Shown here piece by piece: positions 15,495 to 23,533 of a DNA stretch of 58,513 nt (the first letter of the stretch is position 1; each line of letters begins with the position of its first letter). The notes beneath the pieces are model-generated. The model made no database searches, was not told the DNA's origin, and was given only the letters and a program-made list of their open reading frames with translations. The stretch lies in NCBI RefSeq assembly GCF_001437125.1, contig NZ_JQCA01000025.1, positions 1 to 58,513 of the forward strand. Direction: 5' to 3'. This DNA is from Levilactobacillus paucivorans. Lineage in GTDB: Bacteria; Bacillota; Bacilli; Lactobacillales; Lactobacillaceae. A program made the position numbers and the translations under genes.

Positions 15495-16084
15495 GAAGTT
15501 GGGAAGATTATTTACAGGCCAATGGGGTTCTGAAGAATAAATTAGGCATTACCGATGATGATAAGTTACATGACGTTGAATATAATTTCAGCTTCATTCA
15601 GCAGAAGTTCATCCAGCAACATGACTACATTTTACCGGATGGCTATCAGCTAACTGGCCGTGATATTACGGAGCTAAAACGCATCAATCAGGCACTACTA
15701 GGTGATATCTACGACTGGGCGGGGCAGTACCGTGAGGTCGACTTCAACAAGACTTCGAATGGTGTCGTCACGCACTTCCATCCGGTCAGTCTGTTTGGTA
15801 ACGCTGAGTGGGATCTTCAGCGGCAGTTAACGGAGTTCGCGACACTACCATCGGATAAGGTGGTTGTCGCAGACGCGCTGGGTGATCTGGTGACCGCTCT
15901 AAATATGTTTCATCCGTTCCGCGAAGGCAATGGGCGAACACTTCGAGTCTTCACGGCGGTCCTGGCCCGCCAGAAGGGCTTCCGTCTGGCGTTCACTCAA
16001 GAACAACAGGAAGCCTACATGGATGCTAGTATCCAGGATAACCCCAAATTGATGGCTGCGGTGTTTCGCGAGATTTTACATTAA
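15491..16084 (+). CDS. Fic/DOC-family AMP-transferase toxin
   Basis: 197 residues with an intact Fic motif HPFREGNGRTLR (residues about 139-150), matching HxFx(D/E)GNGRxxR, so AMPylation activity is expected; DNA gyrase and topoisomerase IV are known targets of similar toxins. The beta-hairpin flap region TSNGVVTHFHPV precedes it. No self-inhibitory (S/T)xxxE(G/N) helix is evident at either end, consistent with inhibition in trans by the upstream gene. The start is GTG overlapping the antitoxin stop (GTGA) with no clear ribosome site, so translation is probably coupled. Confidence 0.9.
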   Translation: MRSWEDYLQANGVLKNKLGITDDDKLHDVEYNFSFIQQKFIQQHDYILPDGYQLTGRDITELKRINQALLGDIYDWAGQYREVDFNKTSNGVVTHFHPVSLFGNAEWDLQRQLTEFATLPSDKVVVADALGDLVTALNMFHPFREGNGRTLRVFTAVLARQKGFRLAFTQEQQEAYMDASIQDNPKLMAAVFREILH

Positions 16085-16093
16085 ATGAAATTG

Positions 16094-16140
16094 AAAAAAT
16101 GGATTCGTTTTCCGAAAAAGGGTGAACGAATCCATTTTTT
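16094..16140. terminator. Terminator of the Fic operon
   Basis: AAAAAATGGATTCGTT/AACGAATCCATTTTTT, 16-bp perfect stem, ten bases after the Fic stop. Confidence 0.9.
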
Positions 16141-16230
16141 AAAATTAACATTGATAATAGTGTGGCAGTAACTAGGATCATAACTACCGGATACCGCCAT
16201 TTCCAGCCAAGAGTTCAAGTTAAGAACAAT

Positions 16231-16420
16231 CTTAGCCGGAGGAGGTCAGGGATGGAGCCGGCCGTGGCGGTACTGTTAGACCGAGTGGTTTTCTCGGCCT
16301 TACAGTACGGGCGATTTTGAAGACGCGTGTTCTTCGCGGCTTCAAATCGAGCGAGAAGCCTGGTTCCCAGGCTGAAGCGTCCCCACAGCAGGCGTAATCC
16401 CTGGCAGCCGCAGGCGGCCT
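16231..16420 (+). repeat. Family A structured element, copy A2
   Basis: Begins CTTAGCCGGAGG. Outer stem CAGGGAT/ATCCCTG, hairpin GTACTGTTAGACCGAG/CTCGGCCTTACAGTAC (16270-16308), hairpin CGATTTTGAAG/CTTCAAATCG (16312-16349) and AGCCTGG/CCAGGCT (about 16357-16372). The first hairpin shares CGGCCTTACAG with A1. It lies between the convergent Fic and padC genes. Confidence 0.75.
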
Positions 16421-16442
16421 TTTAAGGTTTTAAGCCAGTGAT

Positions 16443-16979
16443 TTATTTGTTAACCCTTTTGTAGTTGCTATCGAAGTACTTGCCCGCGCGGATTTCGTCA
16501 GGTAAGCCAGCGTAAGGGGCTTCGTCGATAACGTCCTCGTTGTTTTGGCCAGCGTCCCCAATGTAGGTGATCGTGGCGAATTCAGGAACAACCATCTTAG
16601 GATAAGTCGCGTATTTTTCCCGAGCGGCTTCCATCACGTCGATGTGTTCGTTTTGGTAAGTGACCGTGATTTCAGGATGTTCTTGAACCCATTTAGGGAA
16701 GAAGATCGTGCCGTTAACCTTGTTTTCGTTAGGCAGGAAGTCCAAGGCGACGTCGGTTCCGGTTGGTTCCGTCCAAGCCACCTTGTAGATACCCTCGGTT
16801 AGCATGACAATGTTGGCTTCCTGGTCCGTGACCCAACGGCCGGCAACCATTCCGCCATGGATTCGGTAATCAACGGTGTGGTCGTTTTTAGCGTACCATT
16901 CGTATTCCCAACCGTTGTCGTAGGTGTAGATAAAGTGAGTTCCCAAGAAGTCATCCAGGGTTTTGAATTGTTTTGTCAT
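16443..16979 (-). CDS. padC: Phenolic acid decarboxylase
   Basis: 178 residues, the usual length. Typical segments [35 protein letters not shown] and the conserved Tyr and Glu of the beta-barrel active site are present. It converts p-coumaric, ferulic and caffeic acids to vinyl phenols in the cytosol without cofactors. AAGGAGCAATAACTC precedes the ATG. It is divergent from padR with a PadR box between them, so it should be induced by phenolic acids. Confidence 0.96.
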   Translation of the reverse strand: MTKQFKTLDDFLGTHFIYTYDNGWEYEWYAKNDHTVDYRIHGGMVAGRWVTDQEANIVMLTEGIYKVAWTEPTGTDVALDFLPNENKVNGTIFFPKWVQEHPEITVTYQNEHIDVMEAAREKYATYPKMVVPEFATITYIGDAGQNNEDVIDEAPYAGLPDEIRAGKYFDSNYKRVNK

Positions 16980-17011
16980 GAGTTATTGCTCCTTAAAATT
17001 ATGATATTCCT

Positions 17012-17033
17012 AACATGTAATTAATTACATGTT
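17012..17033. promoter_or_regulatory. PadR operator
   Basis: ATGTAATTAATTACAT inside a 22-base perfect palindrome, the PadR box type, about 35-55 bases upstream of padC. Confidence 0.85.
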
Positions 17034-17147
17034 TAAGCTAATGGGATTACTATAAGACGATCGGCACGCGCTGTCAACAATTTTTCTTGATGTTTGGCGG
17101 CGAAACTGGTTCAATGAAGGTAAGGAAACCGCGCGAAATCAAGGGGG

Positions 17148-17693
17148 ATGGCCAGTATCGGACAGCGAAATCGACTACAATATATTATTTTGGGCTTATT
17201 GAATCAGCGGCCCCAGACCGGCTACGACTTGGCCAAGGCATTTGAAAATGAAATCGGCGAATTTTGGCAGGCTCAGCATAGCCAAATTTACCCGTTATTA
17301 CGGCGAATGGAGGATGCGGGTGAGATTACCCACGAAGACACCGTAGCGGGCGAAAAACTGGCAAAGAAGCAGTATACGCTCACACCTAGTGGTCATGACA
17401 AACTGGTAGACTGGGTCAGCGAGCCTTCACCAGAATTGACCCCCAGTAAGGACGAATTTATTCTCAAACTGTACTTTATTAAGACGGACAAGGATCCACG
17501 GATTCAGCCAATGTTGCGAGAACAGCTTCGTCTCCACCAGACGCAGCTCGATCACTTGGAGGGCCGCCTGAAGACGGTATTCCCAACGGATGCGGTTAAG
17601 CAACAAGCGTATGGCCACTATTTGATTCTGGACCATGCCATCGAACGCGAGCGAGACTATGTGGCCTGGTTGTCGAAGTATCTGACAGATTAG
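17148..17693 (+). CDS. padR: PadR phenolic-acid-responsive repressor
   Basis: 181 residues. N-terminal winged helix (YIILGLLNQRPQTGYDLAKAFENEIGEFWQAQHSQIYPLLRRME, residues about 11-54, has every PadR hallmark) plus the C-terminal Vir-type helical dimerisation domain. It represses the divergent padC through the palindrome at 17012-17033 and is released by phenolic acids. AAGGGGG abuts the ATG, a short spacing that suggests weak translation. Confidence 0.94.
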   Translation: MASIGQRNRLQYIILGLLNQRPQTGYDLAKAFENEIGEFWQAQHSQIYPLLRRMEDAGEITHEDTVAGEKLAKKQYTLTPSGHDKLVDWVSEPSPELTPSKDEFILKLYFIKTDKDPRIQPMLREQLRLHQTQLDHLEGRLKTVFPTDAVKQQAYGHYLILDHAIERERDYVAWLSKYLTD

Positions 17694-17705
17694 GGGGGAT
17701 GCACA

Positions 17706-18221
17706 ATGTACTATCACGTGTCGCAGAATCCAACGGGGCAGGTGTATCGGCGCTTGATTCAAGTTCTCGGGGAACACACGGACTACATTGAACTCTCACA
17801 CTATAATATCGGTGGTGTTCCCTATGCGGCGTCCTACGAACGGGTGATGGCGGCGTTGCAACCGGACATTTTGAAGATCCGTCAGGTGTCGCGAAATGCC
17901 ATGAACGATAGTACCCGGTTCCACGGGATCACGGTGTTTCAGGTAGCCTGTACTAGCAGTACGACGCGTGTTTTGAAGCAGTCGGCGGCCAGCCTCTATG
18001 AATGGGGTGGTCGTGGTGATTCGGAAAGTCCCGACCAGTTGCCTTCAGATTTGACCTTCTATCTGGATGACCAGTGGATCCTAGCGGCTTTGGGTCACGA
18101 GGGGTTCGCCGTAGTGAATCTGCCGGAAAAACGGTCCCGTCAGCTACAAGAATTGACAGGGATTGACCTCGAAGCCTTTACGGCAGATGAGGTTGAAGAC
18201 TGGGATTTTGATAATTGGTAA
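17706..18221 (+). CDS. Conserved hypothetical protein in the padR operon
   Basis: 171 residues, soluble, no signal peptide or membrane helix. It begins 12 bases after padR and shares its transcript. Acidic C-terminus (EAFTADEVEDWDFDNW). No domain recognised; the position suggests a phenolic-acid or stress-related role, but that is only context. Confidence 0.8.
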   Translation: MYYHVSQNPTGQVYRRLIQVLGEHTDYIELSHYNIGGVPYAASYERVMAALQPDILKIRQVSRNAMNDSTRFHGITVFQVACTSSTTRVLKQSAASLYEWGGRGDSESPDQLPSDLTFYLDDQWILAALGHEGFAVVNLPEKRSRQLQELTGIDLEAFTADEVEDWDFDNW

Positions 18222-18230
18222 GGATGACTT

Positions 18231-18259
18231 AGCCCGGAACGGGGTGTTCTGGGCTTTTT
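18231..18259 (+). terminator. Terminator of the padR operon
   Basis: AGCCCGGAAC-GGGGT-GTTCTGGGCT then T's. Confidence 0.88.
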
Positions 18260-18387
18260 AAATTGATATGGGAAACAGATGCCAGATATAATTAGTTCAG
18301 CGACTGTTGTCACCCCTTATTAGCAGAGAAACTTTGATTTCTCTCTATGTTGCCTAACATAGGCCTCAAAAGGGTTGGCTAATTCTG

Positions 18388-18738
18388 ATGCCAAGGTCAG
18401 TGTTAGCCAGGAAACCGGGCGATGGCATGAGATGGTATCGAAAGATTTCTGAGCGTTACGGGCACGTGTATACGCCGCCGACGCTTAATCGGGTGATTCC
18501 AATTGCCGGATTAGCTTTGTTGGCAGCGAGTCTGGTCTTATTGAAATTCACTAAATTACATGATTGGGGCTTTGGGTTGTATGGCGCGGCAATTTTGGCA
18601 TGGGGCGATTACCTCTCCGTTAAACTTGCCCAACATAAAGTGGGAATTCTAGCTAGTCTCTTCGTGGCCTATGGCTTATTTGTCGTTGTGCTGGGTGGGA
18701 TTGGTTTGATCCTGCTTGCGATTATTTTTGGCGAATAG
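18388..18738 (+). CDS. Small membrane protein, unknown function
   Basis: 116 residues from ATG 18388, or 103 from ATG 18427; the ribosome site is not decisive (AAAGGG far from the first, AGGA far from the second). Three hydrophobic segments (VIPIAGLALLAASLVLL, FGLYGAAILAWGDYL, and SLFVAYGLFVVVLGGIGLILLAIIF) predict a three-helix integral membrane protein. No family recognised. Monocistronic, with a terminator behind it and a short hairpin (GAGAAA/TTTCTC) in its leader. Confidence 0.65.
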   Translation: MPRSVLARKPGDGMRWYRKISERYGHVYTPPTLNRVIPIAGLALLAASLVLLKFTKLHDWGFGLYGAAILAWGDYLSVKLAQHKVGILASLFVAYGLFVVVLGGIGLILLAIIFGE

Positions 18739-18782
18739 TCTTGTGTTTGAATCTGCGGGTAAGTAATTACAGGATAAATATG

Positions 18783-18810
18783 GCCTAGAACAGCGTGTTC
18801 TGGGCTTTTT
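18783..18810 (+). terminator. Terminator of the small membrane protein gene
   Basis: GCCTAGAACA-GCG-TGTTCTGGGC then TTTTT. Confidence 0.85.
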
Positions 18811-18872
18811 GTGTGGCATAGGATCATAAAAGGCCAAACGTCCGGATGAACGATCGGTCTTTTATACGGGAG

Positions 18873-19646
18873 CTAGCTAATGACAGTAGTTAACCAGGCA
18901 ACGGAGATGGTTATCAGTCTCGTAAATATGGTGTCATCACCACTAAGTAGGTTGAAAAGGTGGTCTCCTGCCGGAATTACTGTGAATTGTGAAGCTAAAT
19001 TACTAGATTGTGCACAGATTTTTTGCGGTGTGGTTGGCGGAACGATTGGGTCCTGGCCACCGGCAATGGCGTACACGGGAGCTTGGTTTTGATGGAAGGT
19101 CGTGGCGACATTGGTTTGTTGGACGTCGGTCATCCATTGGTGGCCAATGGTCAGTGGTGATCGGAACCCCAGATCTAATTGATAGGTATTTTGTTGATAG
19201 GCCTCGGGAGGGATTAGGCCGGACATGTCCAGTGCTCCCGACCACAGAAGCACGGCTTGATAGACTGTTCGACCGGCTGCGAGCATGGCGATGGTGCCCC
19301 CCTGGCTCCAGCCCATGATACCAATCTGATCGGAAATGGTTGTTTGCTGGCGAAGAAAATTGGTCACGTCTAGAGTGTCGTTAACGGCGCTAGTAAAGCT
19401 GTAGTTTTCATAGGATACGTTGCTCTCACCATTTCCGATAAAGTCAAAACGTAGTGAGGCAAAACCAGCGGCAGCAAGTTTAGCAGCCATCATGACGTAA
19501 CCTTGACCGGCTTCGTCCTTATTGGTTCCAGTACCATGACACATGACCATAGCTGGAAAGTTCCCAGTATCCGAAGGTAGCGTTAGGATTGCTGGAATTT
19601 GATAATTTCCATGTGAACTAGAAATAGTTAAATGTTGGGTAATCAT
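18873..19646 (-). CDS. Alpha/beta hydrolase (dienelactone hydrolase/esterase-like)
   Basis: About 257 residues. Nucleophile elbow GWSQGG (residues about 111-116), acid in GGQDPIVPP and His in GDHLFN complete the triad. ATG 19646 has AAAGGAG at the right distance and lies two bases after the stop of the upstream esterase gene, so the genes are translationally close. Cytosolic. Substrate unknown; the operon adds an exporter and a second esterase. Confidence 0.87.
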   Translation of the reverse strand: MITQHLTISSSHGNYQIPAILTLPSDTGNFPAMVMCHGTGTNKDEAGQGYVMMAAKLAAAGFASLRFDFIGNGESNVSYENYSFTSAVNDTLDVTNFLRQQTTISDQIGIMGWSQGGTIAMLAAGRTVYQAVLLWSGALDMSGLIPPEAYQQNTYQLDLGFRSPLTIGHQWMTDVQQTNVATTFHQNQAPVYAIAGGQDPIVPPTTPQKICAQSSNLASQFTVIPAGDHLFNLLSGDDTIFTRLITISVAWLTTVIS

Positions 19647-19648
19647 GG

Positions 19649-20557
19649 TTAGTGCTCCTTTCGCGAAAGCCAATCGAAGATGTGATTATAATTTTCGGGT
19701 GTCATGAATAGGACAGATCCGTGAATGGCTCCCGGAATAATTTCACATTGAATACGATGATCCTGTGTGATTCGTTGGGCTTTTACGGCGAATTCAACGG
19801 ATTGTTGCATGGGGATGATTTCGTCACCACTACCGTGTTGAAGCAGCATTGGGGGCATAGTAGGTGTTAGATAATTGATGGGACTGGCTAACAACCCTTT
19901 AACACTAGGGTGGGCTAGTGAGTCACCGACAAATTGGGCGTCGAGGCTATCAGCGGTGTTGTGGAATGGAAATTCAGTATTTTCAGCCAACGGGGTCGCT
20001 GGGACATAGGTTTTATCGTGATCGCTGGCCCGCGGTGGTAGGAATTGTTGGATGAGTTGATTGCTAGCCAATTGGGTGTCGATTTGAGGAAAATCAGTAA
20101 TTGGATACCAAGCTACGACGCGTTTGACCCATTGGGGTCGTTGAAGTCCGGCCATTAGGGCCAGGTAGCCGCCAGCACTGCCACCCCAGACAACAAGGTT
20201 AGTCGTGTTGAGTTGGAAGTCCGTGGCGTGATCGATCACAAAGCGCAGTGCATCTTGAATATCTTGGATAGTTTCCTCAAAATGAACTTGCGGAAGCATG
20301 CGATAGTTGATACTGACCGCTGCATAACCGCGGTTCAGGGCTTCCAGAACGACTGGACTACTTTCGCTTTCCCGTTTATCAAGGCTAATAAAGCCACCTC
20401 CATGAATAAAGAAAATGGTGGGATAGGTCTGAGTGGTCTGATCGGGTAGCCAAATGTCTAATTTCTGAGCCGGGTCATCACCATAAGCGACATCAAAATA
20501 GCCAGGTTGCTCAGGCTTAAGGCTAAGATCACCGGCTGCCCACATTCTTTTAGTCAT
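19649..20557 (-). CDS. Alpha/beta hydrolase, hormone-sensitive-lipase-like esterase
   Basis: 302 residues with the HSL signature: oxyanion HGGGF (residues about 51-55), nucleophile GGSAGG (about 124-129), Asp in GSGDEIIP and a C-terminal His in GAIHGSVLF. It probably deacylates small esters. Its start overlaps the MFS stop by one base and it is followed within two bases by another hydrolase gene; one operon of three. Confidence 0.88.
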   Translation of the reverse strand: MTKRMWAAGDLSLKPEQPGYFDVAYGDDPAQKLDIWLPDQTTQTYPTIFFIHGGGFISLDKRESESSPVVLEALNRGYAAVSINYRMLPQVHFEETIQDIQDALRFVIDHATDFQLNTTNLVVWGGSAGGYLALMAGLQRPQWVKRVVAWYPITDFPQIDTQLASNQLIQQFLPPRASDHDKTYVPATPLAENTEFPFHNTADSLDAQFVGDSLAHPSVKGLLASPINYLTPTMPPMLLQHGSGDEIIPMQQSVEFAVKAQRITQDHRIQCEIIPGAIHGSVLFMTPENYNHIFDWLSRKEH

Positions 20558-21930
20558 TAGTCATTACCTCCAAATAAAATTTTCCGAGTGCTCAATGTTA
20601 ATGTCATTGTTACGATAATCCAAATGATGAAGAGTAAAAGAATATTGCTAAAAGACACAGCGGTTGTTGATAGGAATGGGAAGATGCTAGGGTTATGTAG
20701 CCATTTGGCCGCAAGCAAAGTTCCTGTAATTGCAGTTCCTAGAGACATTGATGTGCTGAAGACGAGTCCGTAGATCCCGCTCCCAACCCCGACCTTGTCT
20801 GCAGGAAGTGCAGAGAACATCAAGGCCTGAACTTGTGGCGAGAAGAGCGCCATTCCACCGCTGAAAATACTAGAAGCAACGACTAGTACCCAGACACCTG
20901 ATTCCAAGAAGGCGGCATCCATCAAGAGACCGATTAGAATTAAGGCTAATGAAATCAGAACGGTCCGTTCCAGTCCCCAAAGCTTGGCAATGTTGCTGGC
21001 AAATGTGGCAACTAGGATGGCGACGATGTAACTTGGGATAAGGATCTCGGATACTTGGAGTGGTTGCGTATGGTAGATGCTGGCACAGAGAAAGGAGAAC
21101 ATGAAGGGATAAGCAACCAGGAGACTGTTGACTAATCCTCCCAGAATAATGGCTAATGTGTAGCGTTTGTTTTTGAAAAAATCGAGGCTGACGAAGGCAT
21201 TGGCATGATGACCGATGTAGAAGTAAAGGCCGATCAGAACGGCGATCGCCAATGCCAGAATGGTCCAAGAGTTTTGGTTAAAGAACAGGGACAACAAGAA
21301 AGTAAAGAGTGTCAGTAATGAGATTCCAAAAACATCTAGCTTCTGGGTTGCCAGCTTGGAATCTTCCGGGAGATACTTTAAGACGAAGTAGATGGTGACG
21401 ACAGAAATCAAAGGGAAGATGAACAGGTAACGCCAGCCGATCCAACTTGTTAAAAATCCGCCTAAGAGAACTCCCAGTAGCTGAGCAGCATTGATACAGG
21501 CAGAATAGTAACCGAAGTAGCGATCGCTGGCCTCCTTGCTGAGGTAACGAACGGCGGTGACCAAGAGTAGGGCATTGGCACTTTGACCACCTAAAGTAGC
21601 TAAAGCACTGGCGATGATGACGAGCAACAGATTGTGGCTAAAGAAGAATCCTAGCAACAAGCCGGCAGTCATCAAGATCAGGCCGACAATCATTAAGCGA
21701 CGGATACTGATATAGTCGGCTAAAGTTGCATAAACAATTCCGGCAACACCCATAGCCAGGGTGATGACGACCGTTTGCCAACTCATTGTCGCGGCATTGA
21801 CATTGAAGTAATGGGCCAGGAGGGCTGGGATAATACTAAAAGCATTGAGTAGTGAAGAAGCACTAATCATGACCAGCATCATCCAAGGCAGGACCCGAGC
21901 CACTTTTCTTTCTGTATTCATTTCATTCAC
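20557..21930 (-). CDS. MFS transporter (DHA-type)
   Basis: About 457 residues, 12-14 helices; VIYATLADYISIRRLMIVG fits the loop 2-3 MFS motif and LATLGGQSANALLLVTAV helix 4. Start is GTG 21930 or ATG 21921; neither has a strong ribosome site. First gene of an operon with two hydrolases, downstream of a GntR regulator on the same strand, separated by a terminator. Export of a compound processed by the esterases, or its import, is equally possible. Confidence 0.87.
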   Translation of the reverse strand: MNEMNTERKVARVLPWMMLVMISASSLLNAFSIIPALLAHYFNVNAATMSWQTVVITLAMGVAGIVYATLADYISIRRLMIVGLILMTAGLLLGFFFSHNLLLVIIASALATLGGQSANALLLVTAVRYLSKEASDRYFGYYSACINAAQLLGVLLGGFLTSWIGWRYLFIFPLISVVTIYFVLKYLPEDSKLATQKLDVFGISLLTLFTFLLSLFFNQNSWTILALAIAVLIGLYFYIGHHANAFVSLDFFKNKRYTLAIILGGLVNSLLVAYPFMFSFLCASIYHTQPLQVSEILIPSYIVAILVATFASNIAKLWGLERTVLISLALILIGLLMDAAFLESGVWVLVVASSIFSGGMALFSPQVQALMFSALPADKVGVGSGIYGLVFSTSMSLGTAITGTLLAAKWLHNPSIFPFLSTTAVSFSNILLLFIIWIIVTMTLTLSTRKILFGGND

Positions 21931-21937
21931 ATCCGTT

Positions 21938-21951
21938 TCTGTATAGACAGA
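21938..21951. promoter_or_regulatory. Candidate GntR operator upstream of the MFS operon
   Basis: TCTGTATAGACAGA is a dyad (TCTGT/ACAGA) close to the MFS start. A related TCTGTCTA occurs about 70 bases upstream of the GntR gene (near 22842), and GTACGTATAG (near 21960) resembles GTACATACAG (near 22811). Confidence 0.35.
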
Positions 21952-22003
21952 TTATTTTGTACGTATAGAATATAACTCTTTATGAAACCGCTGTCAATGA
22001 CAG

Positions 22004-22034
22004 TAAAAAAAAGACTCGATAAAATTCTCGAGTC
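22004..22034 (-). terminator. Terminator of the GntR gene
   Basis: Minus strand GACTCGA..TCGAGTC followed by TTTTTTTT. Confidence 0.85.
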
Positions 22035-22050
22035 TGCAGATGAAATTGAA

Positions 22051-22776
22051 TTAATTGAGAGGGAGATTCAGGGTCATATTTACCCGTTCGACGGGGATGT
22101 AGTGCTTAGTGAAAACGAGAAGTTGATCTTGCTGATCGAAGAGCGATTCAAAGACGATGAGGTATTGATTTGATAGACTAGACAGCTTCTGCTGTTGAAC
22201 ACTCTCGGTGCCTGCACCAATTTTAAAGGTTAATTGGCGCCGTTGAACTAATTGGTAAATGTCGTGGGAGATAAAATTCTGCATCTGTTGCTGATTCTCG
22301 AGATCCAACTTGAACCTCTCAGCTGAGTCGATTAGCATCAGGGCATAAGAGTAGGCTACCCGGTCTTTCCCTGTCAGGTAGACGCGATCAAAATGAACGC
22401 CAGCTGGACTGTCACGGGCAAAAAGTTCTCGTGTGTAGGGATTGGAATAGGATAGACCCATGGCAAATTCCTCGGTTGTAATTGTCTCTTGGCAAATAGC
22501 TTGGATGGGATTCCCAGGACGTTCAATTCCCAAAGTCGGTAAGCGTGTGGCATCACTAACCATCGTGCCAGACCCTTTACGAGACACAACTTTACCGTCC
22601 TCTCGTAAAAGAGACAGTGCTTGGCGGAGGGTCATGCGGCTGACATTGAATTGCTTTGCGAGAGTTTCTTCTGGTGGGAGTTTAATCCCAGGTTTGAACT
22701 CGCCATTATCAATGGCTGCGAGAAGCTGATTGTAAATTAAAACATATTTAGGTAGTTGTTCTTGCTTGCTGGTCAT
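22051..22776 (-). CDS. GntR-family regulator, HutC/UTRA type
   Basis: 241 residues: N-terminal GntR winged helix (YNQLLAAIDNGEFKPGIKLPPEETLAKQFNVSRMTLRQALSLL, residues about 14-56) and a C-terminal UTRA ligand domain (LTGKDRVAYSYALMLI.. VFESLFDQQDQLLVFTKHYIP). It probably senses a small sugar or amino-acid-like effector and controls the MFS/hydrolase operon downstream. Confidence 0.92.
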   Translation of the reverse strand: MTSKQEQLPKYVLIYNQLLAAIDNGEFKPGIKLPPEETLAKQFNVSRMTLRQALSLLREDGKVVSRKGSGTMVSDATRLPTLGIERPGNPIQAICQETITTEEFAMGLSYSNPYTRELFARDSPAGVHFDRVYLTGKDRVAYSYALMLIDSAERFKLDLENQQQMQNFISHDIYQLVQRRQLTFKIGAGTESVQQQKLSSLSNQYLIVFESLFDQQDQLLVFTKHYIPVERVNMTLNLPLN

Positions 22777-23050
22777 CGCGTGGACTCCTTATTAGACATT
22801 GAATAATTAGTACATACAGCATAGCGCGATTATAAAATTCTGTCTAGGTTGTTTTTGTTCAGGTGAAACGTGAAGGGGTAGGTTGTAAAATGAAGATAGT
22901 GTTTTGATAAGAGAATTAAATGGATCTTTGAGGCAAACCTACCTATATCGTTTGGTCATTAGTCGATCTAGGTGATAACTTTTGGGGTGCTTTCGATTCA
23001 GGCGCCTGTTTACCTGGTCAGTTCTTGTTATCGTTAAAACAACGACCAAT

Positions 23051-23217
23051 CTTAGCCGCAGGGTGGTTCTGTAGAGGCTCAGTGGTGTCGTTTCACTTGG
23101 TCGGGTTGGTTTACCCGGCCTAGTGAAAGCCCGAGTTTGAAGACCGTCGCGGTCCTAGCGAGGGTCTTCAAATCGTGGCCACGACGTTCCAGCCTCTACA
23201 GAACCGCCCGGAGGCGC
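23051..23217 (+). repeat. Family A structured element, copy A3
   Basis: Begins CTTAGCCGCAGG after ACAACGACCAAT. A perfect 15-bp outer stem GGTTCTGTAGAGGCT/AGCCTCTACAGAACC (23065-23079, 23191-23205) encloses TTTCACTTGGTCGGG/CCCGGCCTAGTGAAA and a TTTGAAGACC/GGGTCTTCAAA hairpin; ends GGAGGCGCGG. It aligns with the minus strand of A5. The rest of the 22777-23480 gap holds only the GntR promoter region on the left; no gene seen. Confidence 0.8.
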
Positions 23218-23481
23218 GGTTTTAAACGTCCTTTGGTCTTGAGATTTTTTGATTCTGAGGTTCTAAGAACTAGGGGGAGCAAAAGGTGAGTTAGGAAGCG
23301 TTACTAATTAAGTCCCATCACCAGTTATCCAGTAAGTTATCGGGTATTATGAGGGCGGTAACTAGGTTCGTTTGTCAAGCTGACAGTGGATCTACATAGA
23401 TTGACCACTTAGGTTAGAAAAGGTAAGTAGTTGGCAAAAAATCGGGATTCACGCGGATGCAGCGATCCAGTATGCTATATA

Positions 23482-23495
23482 TGTAAGCGGTTACA
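23482..23495. promoter_or_regulatory. CcpA cre site and promoter of the sugar operon
   Basis: TGTAAGCGGTTACA matches the cre consensus TGNAANCGNWNNCA fully. It follows a TATGCTATAT -10-like stretch, so CcpA bound here would repress initiation. Confidence 0.8.
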
Positions 23496-23533
23496 AGTTG
23501 AGCGGATCAAAATATATGGGGGAGGGTTTCATT

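Noticed and set aside
21982-22173. 63-codon open frame on the plus strand
   Set aside because: It overlaps the GntR terminator and 3' end in antisense, has no ribosome site, and its charged composition mirrors the GntR coding strand.
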